Origin: JAKAWQ01 sp963840545
GTDB taxonomy: Bacteria > Pseudomonadota > Alphaproteobacteria > Acetobacterales > Acetobacteraceae
Assembly: GCA_963840545.1 (NCBI GenBank)
Contig: CAWIZE010000001.1
Coordinates: forward strand, 372,001 to 436,000
Direction of reading: 5' to 3'
Length of the DNA stretch: 64,000 nt
A program made the position numbers and the translations under genes. The notes under the pieces were generated by a model. The model saw only the letters and a program-made list of their open reading frames with translations, was not told the DNA's origin and did not search any database. This document shows, piece by piece, positions 1-8,592 of the stretch (position 1 is the first letter of the stretch; every line of letters starts with the position of its first letter).

Positions 1-323
1 GGCACCTCGGCGGCGAGCTCGGGCACGAACTCGCCGCTCGCGTTGGGGAGCCAGAGCGGGCTGAACAGGTTCCAGTGCACCCCCTGATCGACCTCGATAT
101 GCGGCATCAAGGGGTTGAACACGGTCGGCTCCTGCGAGAAGCCGATGATCACCTGCCCGGTCGGCGCGGCCGGCGGCGTGGTCCCGGCGGCGAGCGCCGG
201 CCTCAAGCCGAGCACCGCCGCGCCGCCGGCGACGCCGAGGCCGAGAACCGAGCGGCGCGAAAATCCCCGTCCCCTTGCAGACGGCGAGTGTCCAGACGGC
301 CAGAAATCAACCGGTTCGCTCAT
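1..323 (-). CDS. ABC transporter substrate-binding protein, peptide type (5' part only)
   Basis: Only the first ~107 codons are in the window; the gene runs off the left edge. The ATG at 323 opens a twin-arginine signal peptide: a polar N-terminus, SRRSVLG at about residues 22-28, a hydrophobic stretch and an ALAA cleavage region near residue 45. The mature start (VIIGFSQEPTVFNPL) followed by WNLFSPLW is typical of family 5 (DppA/OppA-like) periplasmic binding proteins, which bind peptides, nickel or other small solutes. It is divergent from the flavoenzyme at 739, a pairing often seen in peptide-ABC loci, so the two may share a substrate (inference). The ligand cannot be told from this fragment. 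Confidence 0.82.
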   Translation of the reverse strand, partial: MSEPVDFWPSGHSPSARGRGFSRRSVLGLGVAGGAAVLGLRPALAAGTTPPAAPTGQVIIGFSQEPTVFNPLMPHIEVDQGVHWNLFSPLWLPNASGEFVPELAAEV

Positions 324-738
324 GCCCGAGCCTCCTTAACGCTTGCCCTTGGTGATGGAATGATCGCCCGGCGGCAGAACTCGATCGCAGGAAATCAGGC
401 GCGCGGCATTCGCCGGCGCCACACCCGCCCATCGCGTCACGGCGTGCAAACGGGCTGCCCCGTTGCCCCATACCCTCAATCTCCCGCCGCCCCGCCTTTC
501 CCGCTCGCACGCGGCGAGAGAAGGCACCAGTCTTCTTGCGGAGCCCGCCTCGCGCGCTGCCTGCAGGCACCCCTGCATGCAATCGCGGCTCCATTCTTTC
601 AGCCTAACGCCGCCGGGACGTTCAGGGCAACCCGACATCTCGACCAAAATTGCGGGGGGAAAACCGCGCGGCGCCAATTGACATGGGCAGCCCCTTCGCC
701 GAGCCTTTCCTTCTCTCCTCCCCCTCCCGCGAGCACCC
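324..738. other. 415-bp divergent intergenic region
   Basis: This region separates the binding-protein gene (leftward) from the FAD oxidoreductase gene (rightward) and must hold both promoters. A TTGACA -35-like hexamer lies at 678-683, but no good -10 follows at standard spacing. Open frames here lack family features and I treat them as GC-driven. No RNA gene or repeat is seen. Confidence 0.5.
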
Positions 739-2067
739 ATGGGCCCCCCCACAGATCCCGTTGTTAGCGATGAAGCGCCGCCGGCGCGCACCGGTGTCGT
801 CGTCATCGGCGGCGGCATCATCGGCACCTCCGCCGCTTTCTTCCTCGCCCGCCAGGGCGTGCCGGTCGTTCTGTGCGAGAAAGGAACGATCGCCGGCGAG
901 CAGTCGAGCCGCAACTGGGGCTGGTGCCGCAAGATGGGGCGCGATCCGCGCGAGCTGCCGCTGATCATCGAAAGTCTCAAGCTCTGGCACGAGATGAACG
1001 AGATGGTCGGCGCCGAGACCGGCTTCCGCGCCACCGGCACCCTCTATCTCTGCGATACCGACGCCGAGGTTGCGCGCCGCGAGGCCTGGCTCGCGCACGC
1101 CCGCCAGTATCAGCTCGATACGCGCATGCTCGGCGCCGATGAGGTCGCAGCCCTGGTCCCGGGCGCGACCCGCCCGTTCAAGGCCGGCCTCCACACCCCG
1201 AGCGACGGCCGCGCCGAGCCGCAGAAGGCAGCGCCGGCAATCGCCGCCGCGGCGCGCAAGCTCGGCGCCGGCGTGCTCACGAACTGCGCGGTCCGCGGCA
1301 TCGAGACCACCGGCGGGCGCGTCACCGCCGCGCTGACCGAGAAGGGCCGCATCGCCTGCGATGCCGTGATCCTCGCCGGCGGCGCCTGGTCGCGCCTCTT
1401 CTGCGGCAATCTCGGCCTCCGCCTGCCGCAGCTCAAGGTGCGCTCTTCGGTGATGCGCACGGCCCCGCTCGAAGGCCCGCCCGAGACGGCGGCCTCGAGC
1501 GCCGAGTTCGCCTTCCGCAAGCGCCTCGACGGTGGCTACACCGTCTCCAAGCTCTCCTCGGGCGTCGCCGAGCTCGTGCCCGACAGCTTCCGCTTCCTCG
1601 GCGATTTCCTGCCCCTCATCCGGCTCGAGCGCCGCACGTTCCGCCTCCGGCTCGGCGGCCGCTTCGTCGAGGAGTGGCGCACGCCACGGCGCTGGAACCC
1701 GGAGGAAACCTCGCCCTTCGAGGCCGTCCGCACGCTCGACCCCGCGCCCGTCACCGCCATCAACGACGCGGCGCTCGACACGCTGCGCCAGCGCTTTCCC
1801 GCCTTCGCCGCGGCCCGCGTGGTGCAGCAATGGGCCGGCATGATCGACGTCACGCCCGACGTCGTGCCCGTCATCTCGCCGGTCGACACCGTCCCCGGCT
1901 TCGTCATCGCTACCGGCTTCTCGGGCCACGGCTTCGGCATCGGCCCGGCGGCCGGCAAGCTCGCCGCTCAGCTCGCGACCGGCGAGACCCCGATCGTCGA
2001 TCCGAGCGCTTTCCGCTTCTCCCGCTTCACCGACGGCTCCCGGCCCCGCCCCGACCCCAGCGTCTGA
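739..2067 (+). CDS. FAD-dependent oxidoreductase, DAO (glycine/D-amino-acid oxidase) family
   Basis: A 442-residue flavoprotein predicted to oxidise an amine or amino acid with FAD. The N-terminus carries the dinucleotide-binding motif VVVIGGGIIGTS (glycines at about residues 24-29) ending in an acidic residue (LCEKG). It is followed by SSRNWGWCR, found in one branch of DAO-family enzymes, and near the C-terminus by GFSGHGFGIGPAAG, the second FAD-contacting segment. Length is normal for the family. The ATG at 739 is the first plausible start; about 18 residues precede the Rossmann strand. Divergent from a peptide-type binding protein, it may act on an imported nitrogen compound (inference). 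The substrate is unknown. A strong GC hairpin follows the stop. Confidence 0.85.
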   Translation: MGPPTDPVVSDEAPPARTGVVVIGGGIIGTSAAFFLARQGVPVVLCEKGTIAGEQSSRNWGWCRKMGRDPRELPLIIESLKLWHEMNEMVGAETGFRATGTLYLCDTDAEVARREAWLAHARQYQLDTRMLGADEVAALVPGATRPFKAGLHTPSDGRAEPQKAAPAIAAAARKLGAGVLTNCAVRGIETTGGRVTAALTEKGRIACDAVILAGGAWSRLFCGNLGLRLPQLKVRSSVMRTAPLEGPPETAASSAEFAFRKRLDGGYTVSKLSSGVAELVPDSFRFLGDFLPLIRLERRTFRLRLGGRFVEEWRTPRRWNPEETSPFEAVRTLDPAPVTAINDAALDTLRQRFPAFAAARVVQQWAGMIDVTPDVVPVISPVDTVPGFVIATGFSGHGFGIGPAAGKLAAQLATGETPIVDPSAFRFSRFTDGSRPRPDPSV

Positions 2068-2070
2068 CCC

Positions 2071-2127
2071 GGTCCAGGGGCTGGGCCCCTGGACCCCCTA
2101 AGCGCTGCGCGGCGCAACAAGAAAAAT
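2071..2127 (+). repeat. Dispersed GC hairpin element, copy A (probable terminator)
   Basis: Four bases after the flavoenzyme stop there is a perfect 11-bp stem (GGTCCAGGGGC at 2071-2081, its complement at 2085-2095) with a 3-nt loop. Next come CCCCCTAAGCGCTGCGCGG and an A-rich tail to 2127. It sits between convergent genes and probably terminates both. The hairpin recurs at 50358-50376. The TAAGCGCTGCGCGGC segment recurs inverted near 33134-33154, so this is a dispersed family rather than a one-off terminator. Confidence 0.7.
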
Positions 2128-2136
2128 CGGTCTGCG

Positions 2137-2973
2137 CTACGGCGCGCTGTCCCAGGCGGGTGCGAAGCCGGGATTGACGCAGCGCTGGTTCTTCGGGAGC
2201 GCCGCGATCGCGGCCCGATCCGCCGCATCCAGCGCGATCCCGGCAGAATCGAGATTGGCCTTGAGCCCCTCCCACCTGCCCGATTTCGGGATCGCTCCCA
2301 CGCCCTCCTGCCCGAGCAGCCAGGCGAGCGCCACCTGCGCCGCCGTCACGCCATGCTTCGCCGCGATCCTGCCCAGCACGGCGTGATCCGCGAGCCGCCC
2401 CTGCGCCAGCGGGCAATAGGCGATAACGGGAATTTTCCGCGCCCGCGCATAGGAAAGCAGCTTCGCCTGGTCGAGCAGCACATGGTACTCGATCTGCTCG
2501 CAGGCGATCGGCGCGCCGATCTCCTCGACCGCGCGGCGCAGCAGCGCCACCGGAAAATTGGCGACCCCGATCGCCCGCACGAGACCCTCCTCGCGGAGCT
2601 TCAGCATCGCCCCGAGCGTCGCGCCGAGGTCCATGTCCGGCGCCGGCCAATGGATCAGATAGAGATCGACATAGTCGGTCCCGAGCTTCTCGAGGCTCGC
2701 CGCAAGCGCCCGGCGGACCGCCTCCGGCGCCAGGTTCGTCCACCACACCTTGGTGGTGAGGTGAATTTTTCCCCGCTTCACGCCCGAGGCCGCGATCCCC
2801 GCGCCCACCGCCTCCTCGTTGGCGTACATCTCCGCCGTGTCGATATGCCGGTAGCCGAGCGCCAGCGCCTGCCCGACCGCCGCCTCCGCGATCTTGCCCG
2901 AAAGCCGCCACGTGCCCAGGCCAAGCTTCGGGAAGACGATGCCTCCCGCTTCCAGATGCTCCACCGCGCTCAT
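2137..2973 (-). CDS. Aldo/keto reductase (2,5-diketo-gluconate reductase-like)
   Basis: A 278-residue NADPH-dependent carbonyl reductase of the AKR superfamily. The catalytic tetrad is visible: D45 (YRHIDTA), Y50 (EMYAN), K75 (TTKVW) and H108 (LIHWP). The C-terminal IPKSGRWEGLKANLDS segment is the usual NADPH-binding stretch. I chose the ATG at 2973 because it overlaps the stop of the upstream WD40 gene (ATGA); a longer reading to 3048 would run deep into that gene. It is last in the operon CobW GTPase-WD40-AKR, so it is co-expressed with probable metal-homeostasis proteins. The substrate cannot be read from sequence. It ends just before the convergent hairpin at 2071-2095. Confidence 0.88.
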   Translation of the reverse strand: MSAVEHLEAGGIVFPKLGLGTWRLSGKIAEAAVGQALALGYRHIDTAEMYANEEAVGAGIAASGVKRGKIHLTTKVWWTNLAPEAVRRALAASLEKLGTDYVDLYLIHWPAPDMDLGATLGAMLKLREEGLVRAIGVANFPVALLRRAVEEIGAPIACEQIEYHVLLDQAKLLSYARARKIPVIAYCPLAQGRLADHAVLGRIAAKHGVTAAQVALAWLLGQEGVGAIPKSGRWEGLKANLDSAGIALDAADRAAIAALPKNQRCVNPGFAPAWDSAP

Positions 2974-4016
2974 TTCCTCGCGAAATCGACGATCGCCGCA
3001 AACCCGCTCTCGGTTCCGAAGGCAAGCCGCGTGCCGTCCGCGTTCCACGCCAGCGCGCTGACCGCCCCACGCCCGGGCGCCGCCACCGGCAGCACCCGCC
3101 CCAAATCGATATCGGCCAGCACCACGAGGCCATCGGCAAATCCGCCCGCCACCGCGTCATTCCCGGGATGGCACGCAACCCGCGTGCAGAGCACGCCATC
3201 GCCCCCGGCAAGCTCGAGCGGCGCCTTGCCCATCGGCCCGCCGCCGAAGAACGGCCAGAGGATGATCGCATCCGCGCCGCTGCTCGCCAGCCACTTCCCC
3301 CGCCGCGAGAAGCAGAGCGCCTCCGCCTTGGCGGGGTAGCCGCTCATCCGCATGTGCTGCCCGTCCGAAAGACGCCAGCCATGCAGCGCATTCTCCTGCA
3401 TCGCCGACACCACCGCATCGCCCTCCGGATGGAGCGCCACGCCGATATGGCTCCCCTTCCATTCGAGCTCGCGCGGGCTCGCATCCTTCGCCGCGACAAA
3501 CCAGAGCGAGACGCCGTTGTAGTGGCTCGCCGCAATTCTTTTTCCCTTCGCGTCGAAGGCGATCCCGCTGACCGTGGATTTGTGCTCGAAACTCCTCAGG
3601 CGCGTGCCCGCCCCGTCGAACAGATCAATCGTCTTCCCCACCGTGGCGGCGATCAGCCCGCTGCCTTTGGCTCCGCCATGGCTCGCCACCTGCTCGACCC
3701 AGCGCGAACCGAACCGGGCGATCTCCGTGACCTCGCCCGCCGCGTCGGTCCGGCGCAAGGCCCCGTCATCGCCGCCGCTGACGAAGCCGCCCGCCCGCGC
3801 GTCCGGCGCCAGCGCCAGCACCGCGCCCGCGTGCACGTCCACGCTCCGCCACTCGGCTTGTCCCAATCCCTCGACAATCCTGAGCGTCCCATCGCCGAGG
3901 GCGAATGCGGAGAAACGCCCGCCGCGCTCGAAGGTCGCGGCGATGACGAACGCATCGAGCACGCGGCTCTCGCCGCGCGTGTTCAGCAGCGCATCGGCCG
4001 TCGCGCTCGCGCTCAT
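2970..4016 (-). CDS. WD40-repeat protein
   Basis: A 348-residue protein built from WD40-like blades, recognisable by recurring segments such as GDGTLRIVEG, SGGDDGALRRTD, HYNGVSLWF, SGADAIILWPF and GFADGLVVLADID. It is long enough for one seven-bladed propeller. No signal peptide or catalytic domain is seen, so it is probably a cytoplasmic scaffold. Its start lies 24 bp after the CobW GTPase stop, and its end overlaps the aldo/keto reductase start by 4 bp. WD40 proteins next to COG0523 GTPases occur in many alphaproteobacterial zinc loci (family knowledge); a role with that GTPase is inferred. Confidence 0.82.
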   Translation of the reverse strand: MSASATADALLNTRGESRVLDAFVIAATFERGGRFSAFALGDGTLRIVEGLGQAEWRSVDVHAGAVLALAPDARAGGFVSGGDDGALRRTDAAGEVTEIARFGSRWVEQVASHGGAKGSGLIAATVGKTIDLFDGAGTRLRSFEHKSTVSGIAFDAKGKRIAASHYNGVSLWFVAAKDASPRELEWKGSHIGVALHPEGDAVVSAMQENALHGWRLSDGQHMRMSGYPAKAEALCFSRRGKWLASSGADAIILWPFFGGGPMGKAPLELAGGDGVLCTRVACHPGNDAVAGGFADGLVVLADIDLGRVLPVAAPGRGAVSALAWNADGTRLAFGTESGFAAIVDFARK

Positions 4017-4040
4017 ATCAGCCGGCCAGTCCGGAACCGC

Positions 4041-5066
4041 TCAGCCGGCCTGGCAGGATTCGAAGCCGCGGCGAAGCTGCGGGCGGTTGAGGTTGCGGCC
4101 GATGAAGACGAGCCGGCTCGTCCGCGGCTCTCCCTCCTTCCACGGCCCGATGAAGCCGCCGTCGGCCATCATGTGCACCGCCTGGAAGGCGAAACGGCGA
4201 TCCTCGCCGGCATGGTGGAGGATGCCCTTGGTACGCAGCAGATCCTGCCCCTTCTCGGCGAGCAGCACGCTGATCCAGGCATTGAACCGCTCCGGATCGA
4301 TCGGGCGCTCGAGCGCGAAGCTCACAGAGGTGACGTCATCGTTGTGCTCGTGCGCATCCTCGGTGAGGAAATCCGGCGTCTCGGCCAGCACCCGTTCGAG
4401 ATCGAACGCGCTCTGATCGAGCACGTCCGCGATCGGCAGCGCCGCGCGCTCGGTGCGGTGGATGCGCGCGAAACGGTTGATGGCGCGGATCCGCTCCTCG
4501 ACCGCCTCCAGCTCAGCCTCGCTCACGAGGTCGGTCTTGTTGAGCACGATGACATCGGCGAAGGCGATCTGCTCGGCTGCCTCGTGGCTGTCCTCCAGCC
4601 GCTCGGGCAGGTGCTTGGCATCCACCACCGTGACAATCGCGTCGAGCCGCGTTTTCTGCCGCACGACCTCGTCGACGAAGAAGGTCTGCGCGACGGGCGC
4701 GGGATTGGCGAGCCCCGTGGTCTCGATGATGATGCCGTCAAACCTATCGCGCCGCTTCATCAGCCCGCCGACGATGCGGATGAGGTCGCCGCGCACGGTG
4801 CAGCAGATGCAGCCGTTGTTCATCTCGAACACCTCCTCGTCGCTCTCGACGACGAGGTCGTTGTCCACGCCGAGCTCACCGAACTCGTTGATCACGACCG
4901 CATAGCGCCGCCCGTGCCGCTCGGTCAGGATGCGGTTGAGCAGCGTCGTCTTGCCCGCGCCGAGATACCCGGTCAGCACGGTCACTGGCACTGGCACGGG
5001 CACTGGCACTGACGCTGGCACTGACGCCGGCACTGGCACGGACCTTGGGGCGGCCGGTTCGGCCAT
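4041..5066 (-). CDS. CobW/COG0523-family metal-chaperone GTPase
   Basis: A 341-residue G3E GTPase. Walker A GYLGAGKTT is at residues 33-41, the diagnostic metal-binding CxCC (GCICC) at 86-89, a NKTDL guanine-specificity motif follows, and the C-terminal CobW domain ends the protein. COG0523 proteins insert or deliver Zn, Co or other metals; the WD40 neighbour suggests zinc. I start at the ATG at 5066 rather than 5126, because the extra 20 residues lack family features. An odd feature is an N-terminal tail of alternating Pro-Val/Ala-Ser (residues ~9-28) encoded by a tandem repeat, placed just before Walker A. It is probably first in a three-gene operon. Confidence 0.9.
   Translation of the reverse strand: MAEPAAPRSVPVPASVPASVPVPVPVPVTVLTGYLGAGKTTLLNRILTERHGRRYAVVINEFGELGVDNDLVVESDEEVFEMNNGCICCTVRGDLIRIVGGLMKRRDRFDGIIIETTGLANPAPVAQTFFVDEVVRQKTRLDAIVTVVDAKHLPERLEDSHEAAEQIAFADVIVLNKTDLVSEAELEAVEERIRAINRFARIHRTERAALPIADVLDQSAFDLERVLAETPDFLTEDAHEHNDDVTSVSFALERPIDPERFNAWISVLLAEKGQDLLRTKGILHHAGEDRRFAFQAVHMMADGGFIGPWKEGEPRTSRLVFIGRNLNRPQLRRGFESCQAG
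4984..5040 (-). repeat. In-frame hexanucleotide repeat in the CobW gene
   Basis: A run of imperfect 6-bp units (GGCACT, GGCACG and GACGCT variants on the plus strand) covers about 57 bp. It encodes the Pro-Val/Ala-Ser tail ahead of Walker A. The unit length is a multiple of three, so copy-number change would alter tail length without breaking the frame. Confidence 0.8.
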
Positions 5067-5118
5067 CGTGCGCTCTCCGTTGGATCTTGCGGGCGGAATA
5101 TAGGGTGCGCGCCCGCCG

Positions 5119-6438
5119 TCAACCACCCGGCCGCGCGCCGGGCCGGTCCGTCTTTCTCATCGTCTGTGCCCGCGCCTCCGCCAGGCCCCAGCCGATCAGC
5201 AGGAAGGACCAGCCGCTCATCGGCATGTCGAGGTAGCTCGAGGTGGAGGCGAGCGGCCAGAGGAAGATCAAGGCGGCGACGAAGAGCCCGACCCGGGTCG
5301 GGTCCGGCTCGCCCCCGCCGAGCCCGCGTCCGAGCGCCGCCAGCCAGGCGAGCCCGAGTGCGGCGTAGAGAAGGAGGCCCGGCACGCCGCCATCGGTCAC
5401 CGCCTGGAGATAGAAATTGTGTGGATGCTCGTTGCAGGCGCCCTCGCCTTGCGTGACGAAGCCCCGCGCGTTGTGGCCGGTGAAGAGGTAGGCAAGGTCG
5501 TGGAAATAGCGCGGCTTGTGGCAATTGTCGCGGAAGCCGTCGAAACCGCGGCCGAACACCGGGTTCTCGGCCGCCATCACCACCGCCCGCATATAGAGCT
5601 CGCCATAGGGGCTCTCGCGGAAATGCTCCATCTGGCGGGAGAATTTGTCGACCAGCCGATAATAGGCGGGCGGACGGATCACCGCCGCCGCGCCGACCAA
5701 CGCGAGTGCCGCCACCGCCGCAACCACCATCAGCGTGCGCAGCCGGCGCATCAGGAAGAAGGTGACGACGAGGCCGAGCCCCATCAGCAGCACCGGCATG
5801 CGCTGGCCGATCAGCACCTGCACCGCGATCGCCGCCAGCATCACCGGGACGCCGGCGGCGCGCTTGGCAAACCCCGGGCGCGCCAGCAGCCGATCGACCG
5901 GCGGCAGCACGAGCGGAAAGAGCAGGCGCGAGAAGGGCGGGCCCGCGCGCGGCTTGTCGAACGGGCCGGTCAGCTCGCCGTCGCCGTTGATCGGGTGGCC
6001 GAAGATGTTATGGCCGGTGAAATATTGCTGCAGCGACTCGATGCCGATCCAGAGGAACGCGGCGGCGAGGCTCAGCGAAAGCCAGCGCCGCGCCGCAGGT
6101 TGAGCCAGCACGAAATGCTCGAGCGCGGCGATGAAGACCAGGAACCGCAGGCTCGCCACGGCTTCCCCGAGCGAATGGAGGCCGCCGTCGCCGAACGGCG
6201 GGAACGGCAGGGAGCAGATCACCAGCCAGCCCCACCAGGCGAGCCCGATCCGCAGCCAGCCGCTCTTGAGCCAGTGCCACTCTCCCTCCGCCGCCGAGCC
6301 CGCGAGGAAGCAGAGATCGGTGATCGCGATCATGATCTCGGCGACCCCCCTTCCGTAGAGGAGGAAGAGCGGCAGGATCAGGGTCGCCGCGATGGCGATC
6401 CGCGGGGCAATCCGGCTGGCCGTCCACGCACGCGTCAC
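5119..6438 (-). CDS. O-antigen ligase/polymerase-like membrane protein
   Basis: A 439-residue polytopic inner-membrane protein with many hydrophobic helices. It has the large loop typical of Wzy_C/WaaL-family proteins: ENPVFGRGFDGFRDNC and then CNEHPHNFYLQ, where the NEHPHN histidine region is the family signature. Such proteins join or polymerise undecaprenyl-linked glycans into O-antigen or capsule at the periplasmic face. The GTG start at 6438 overlaps the upstream glycosyltransferase stop (GTGA), so the two are translationally coupled and probably act in one surface-polysaccharide pathway. Ligase and polymerase cannot be distinguished from sequence alone. Confidence 0.82.
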   Translation of the reverse strand: MTRAWTASRIAPRIAIAATLILPLFLLYGRGVAEIMIAITDLCFLAGSAAEGEWHWLKSGWLRIGLAWWGWLVICSLPFPPFGDGGLHSLGEAVASLRFLVFIAALEHFVLAQPAARRWLSLSLAAAFLWIGIESLQQYFTGHNIFGHPINGDGELTGPFDKPRAGPPFSRLLFPLVLPPVDRLLARPGFAKRAAGVPVMLAAIAVQVLIGQRMPVLLMGLGLVVTFFLMRRLRTLMVVAAVAALALVGAAAVIRPPAYYRLVDKFSRQMEHFRESPYGELYMRAVVMAAENPVFGRGFDGFRDNCHKPRYFHDLAYLFTGHNARGFVTQGEGACNEHPHNFYLQAVTDGGVPGLLLYAALGLAWLAALGRGLGGGEPDPTRVGLFVAALIFLWPLASTSSYLDMPMSGWSFLLIGWGLAEARAQTMRKTDRPGARPGG

Positions 6439-7550
6439 GATTCCAGAACCTCCGTCCGCAGCAAGTCCAGCCGGGCCGAGACCCGCCCGACATCGAACCC
6501 CCGGGCCCGCGCGAGGCCGGCGGCGCCGAGTGCTGCCCGCGCCGCCGGATCGCCGGCCAGCGCCACCATCGCCGCCGCGAGCGCGCCGGGCTCATCAGGC
6601 TCGGCATAGCGCGCCGCCGCCCCGGCAACCTCCGGCAGCGCCCCGCGCGGGGCCGCGATCAGCGCAGCGCCTGCGGCCAGCGCCTCGAGCGCCGTCAGGC
6701 CGAACGGCTCCTCCCAGCGGCTCGGCACGACGACGATCGCCGCCCGCGCCATCGCCGCCAGCACCTCCGCGTGCGGCCGGTAGCCGTGCATCGCGATGCC
6801 CGCCGCCGCCGCGCGCCCCCTGAGCGCGCGCAGATAGGCATTCTCCGGCTGATCCGGCCCGAAGCGATCGGCGCCGAACATCTCCGCCCGCCAGCCCGGG
6901 AGAAGCGCCAGCGCCGCCGCCGCCGCCGCGACGAAGGCATCGGCGCCCTTGTCCCGCACCACCCGGCCGGCGAACATCAGCACCTTATCGCGGACCTCCG
7001 CGGCCACCGGCGCCGGCATGGAGGTGCGGCCGATCGGGTTCGGCAGCACCGCGGCCCGCTTCGTCTCCGCAAGCCCCTCGAGCAACCGCCCGCGCAGGAA
7101 CGCGGACACCGTCACCACCCGGGCCAGCCGCTCGAGCAGATGCCGCCGCGCCGCGATCGTGCGGGCAGCGCGCATCTCCCGCGGGTCGTTGTGGAGGAAC
7201 AGCACGACCGGGGTTCCCGGGCAGCGCTCGGCCAGCAGGAGGGCGACATCGGGCCGGTTGTGCACCTCGATCAAGGCCGGCGCCAGTCCGCAAAGGCGGC
7301 GCCGGACCGCCAGCCCGTAGCGCCAGGCGAGCGGCCCCGGCGGCCACCATCGCGGGCGGACCGGCGCGAACGCCACATCCGCGTAGGGCGGGAGCGGCGA
7401 GGCCGGCCCCAGCACCACCGGCGCGAACCCCGGCCCGCTCGCCCGGGCGAGGCGGTGCACCACGATCCCGATCGCCCCGGCCGCCTGGGGCGAAAAATCC
7501 CCCCGCGGCGGCAGCACCACGGCGACCCGGATCGGCTCTCTCCCCGGCAT
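6435..7550 (-). CDS. Glycosyltransferase family 4
   Basis: A 371-residue GT-B enzyme predicted to transfer a nucleotide-activated sugar during surface-polysaccharide synthesis. The N-terminal domain opens with IRVAVVLPPRGDFSPQAAGA. The C-terminal domain has KVLMFAGRVVRDKGAD, then VVPSRWEEPFGLTALEALAAG, the GT4 motif with two conserved glutamates that contact the donor. I use the ATG at 7550, just before the first strand; the frame extends to 7652 but overlaps the upstream gene and adds low-complexity sequence. It is 32 bp after the XRE gene and overlaps the ligase by 4 bp. Donor and acceptor are unknown. Confidence 0.87.
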   Translation of the reverse strand: MPGREPIRVAVVLPPRGDFSPQAAGAIGIVVHRLARASGPGFAPVVLGPASPLPPYADVAFAPVRPRWWPPGPLAWRYGLAVRRRLCGLAPALIEVHNRPDVALLLAERCPGTPVVLFLHNDPREMRAARTIAARRHLLERLARVVTVSAFLRGRLLEGLAETKRAAVLPNPIGRTSMPAPVAAEVRDKVLMFAGRVVRDKGADAFVAAAAAALALLPGWRAEMFGADRFGPDQPENAYLRALRGRAAAAGIAMHGYRPHAEVLAAMARAAIVVVPSRWEEPFGLTALEALAAGAALIAAPRGALPEVAGAAARYAEPDEPGALAAAMVALAGDPAARAALGAAGLARARGFDVGRVSARLDLLRTEVLES

Positions 7551-7582
7551 GCCCGGGCGGCCGCCCTCGCCGCGGCCCGAGG

Positions 7583-8461
7583 CTACCGGACGGCCGCCAG
7601 AAGCTCGCGCATCCGGCTCGCCGCGGCGGGACCCTTGAGGGCATCCTGCCACAGCGCCTCGGCGATCCGCTGGTGTGCGCCCACCGCCTCGTCGGAATGG
7701 GTGATCATCGCCACCCCCGACTGGTCCGCAGGATGCGTGTCCAGCCGGAAGGGATTGAGCGAGAGCGCCATGCGCTCGCGCATGCGCAGGATGCTGAACG
7801 CCCCGCTCGGCTCCGCCCCGGTGAGGAGCCCGAACTGCACGCCCATCGGCTCGGTCTCCATCATCGCGATGATGCGCTCCACCTCCGCCGCCGCGACCTC
7901 GCGGCAGTGCCGGCGCAGCCGCTCCGGCAGGCTGACCCCGCCGGCGATGCCGGTGGCGAGGAACCGCTCGATCGCGGCGGCGAAGATCAGGGCAATGACG
8001 TTCGGCCGCCGCGTCGCGTAGGCCCGCTTGCGGCTCGCCAGGATGCCCGTCACCTGCTCGGAAGCTGCCCGGAGGCTGGCACCCCCCGGCGCCGGCGCCC
8101 GCTCCGCCACCGCCTCGAACACCTCGCGCAGCGCCGTGTCATAGGCATCGGAGGTCGTCAGGTAGCAAAGCGGCCCTTCGAGCTGCAGCACCTGATCCGC
8201 GGTCTCCTCGATCTGGCGCAGCCGCTCGAAGAACGCCGCCGTGCGGGTGTAGTACTCGATCCCGATCCCGAGCAGCGAGAGCGGCGAAATCTTGAGCAGC
8301 TCGGCCAGCCGCTTGACCGTGTCGAGCTTGATGACCTCGCCCTTCTCGTAGCGGTAGAGGGCCGCCCGCGACACGCCGAGCCTTGCTGCGACCTCTTCCG
8401 CCCGGAGGCCCGATTCGAGCCGGAACGCCCGCAATTGCTGACCGATCTCGTTGAACCGCAT
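7583..8461 (-). CDS. XRE-family transcriptional regulator with a large C-terminal domain
   Basis: A 292-residue regulator. Residues ~1-60 form a Cro/C1 helix-turn-helix (LRAEEVAARLGVSRAALYRYEKG). The remaining ~230 residues look alpha-helical and have no motif I recognise; they presumably sense a ligand or form dimers. The ATG at 8461 fits the start of the HTH domain, whereas the frame extends to 8656 into unrelated sequence. It lies 131 bp downstream of the tartronate semialdehyde reductase gene on the same strand, so it may control the hyi-glxR genes or itself (inference). Confidence 0.85.
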   Translation of the reverse strand: MRFNEIGQQLRAFRLESGLRAEEVAARLGVSRAALYRYEKGEVIKLDTVKRLAELLKISPLSLLGIGIEYYTRTAAFFERLRQIEETADQVLQLEGPLCYLTTSDAYDTALREVFEAVAERAPAPGGASLRAASEQVTGILASRKRAYATRRPNVIALIFAAAIERFLATGIAGGVSLPERLRRHCREVAAAEVERIIAMMETEPMGVQFGLLTGAEPSGAFSILRMRERMALSLNPFRLDTHPADQSGVAMITHSDEAVGAHQRIAEALWQDALKGPAAASRMRELLAAVR

Positions 8462-8592
8462 GTCTTCCCTTGCAATCCGGTTGCGATCCGGCCTGCCCTC
8501 GCGGTGGCCGAATGCGATTCGCCCCACGCACCGCGATAATATCAGAAACGGACCCGATGTCCCAGTTTTTGTGATTCCAGGAACAAGACCAT

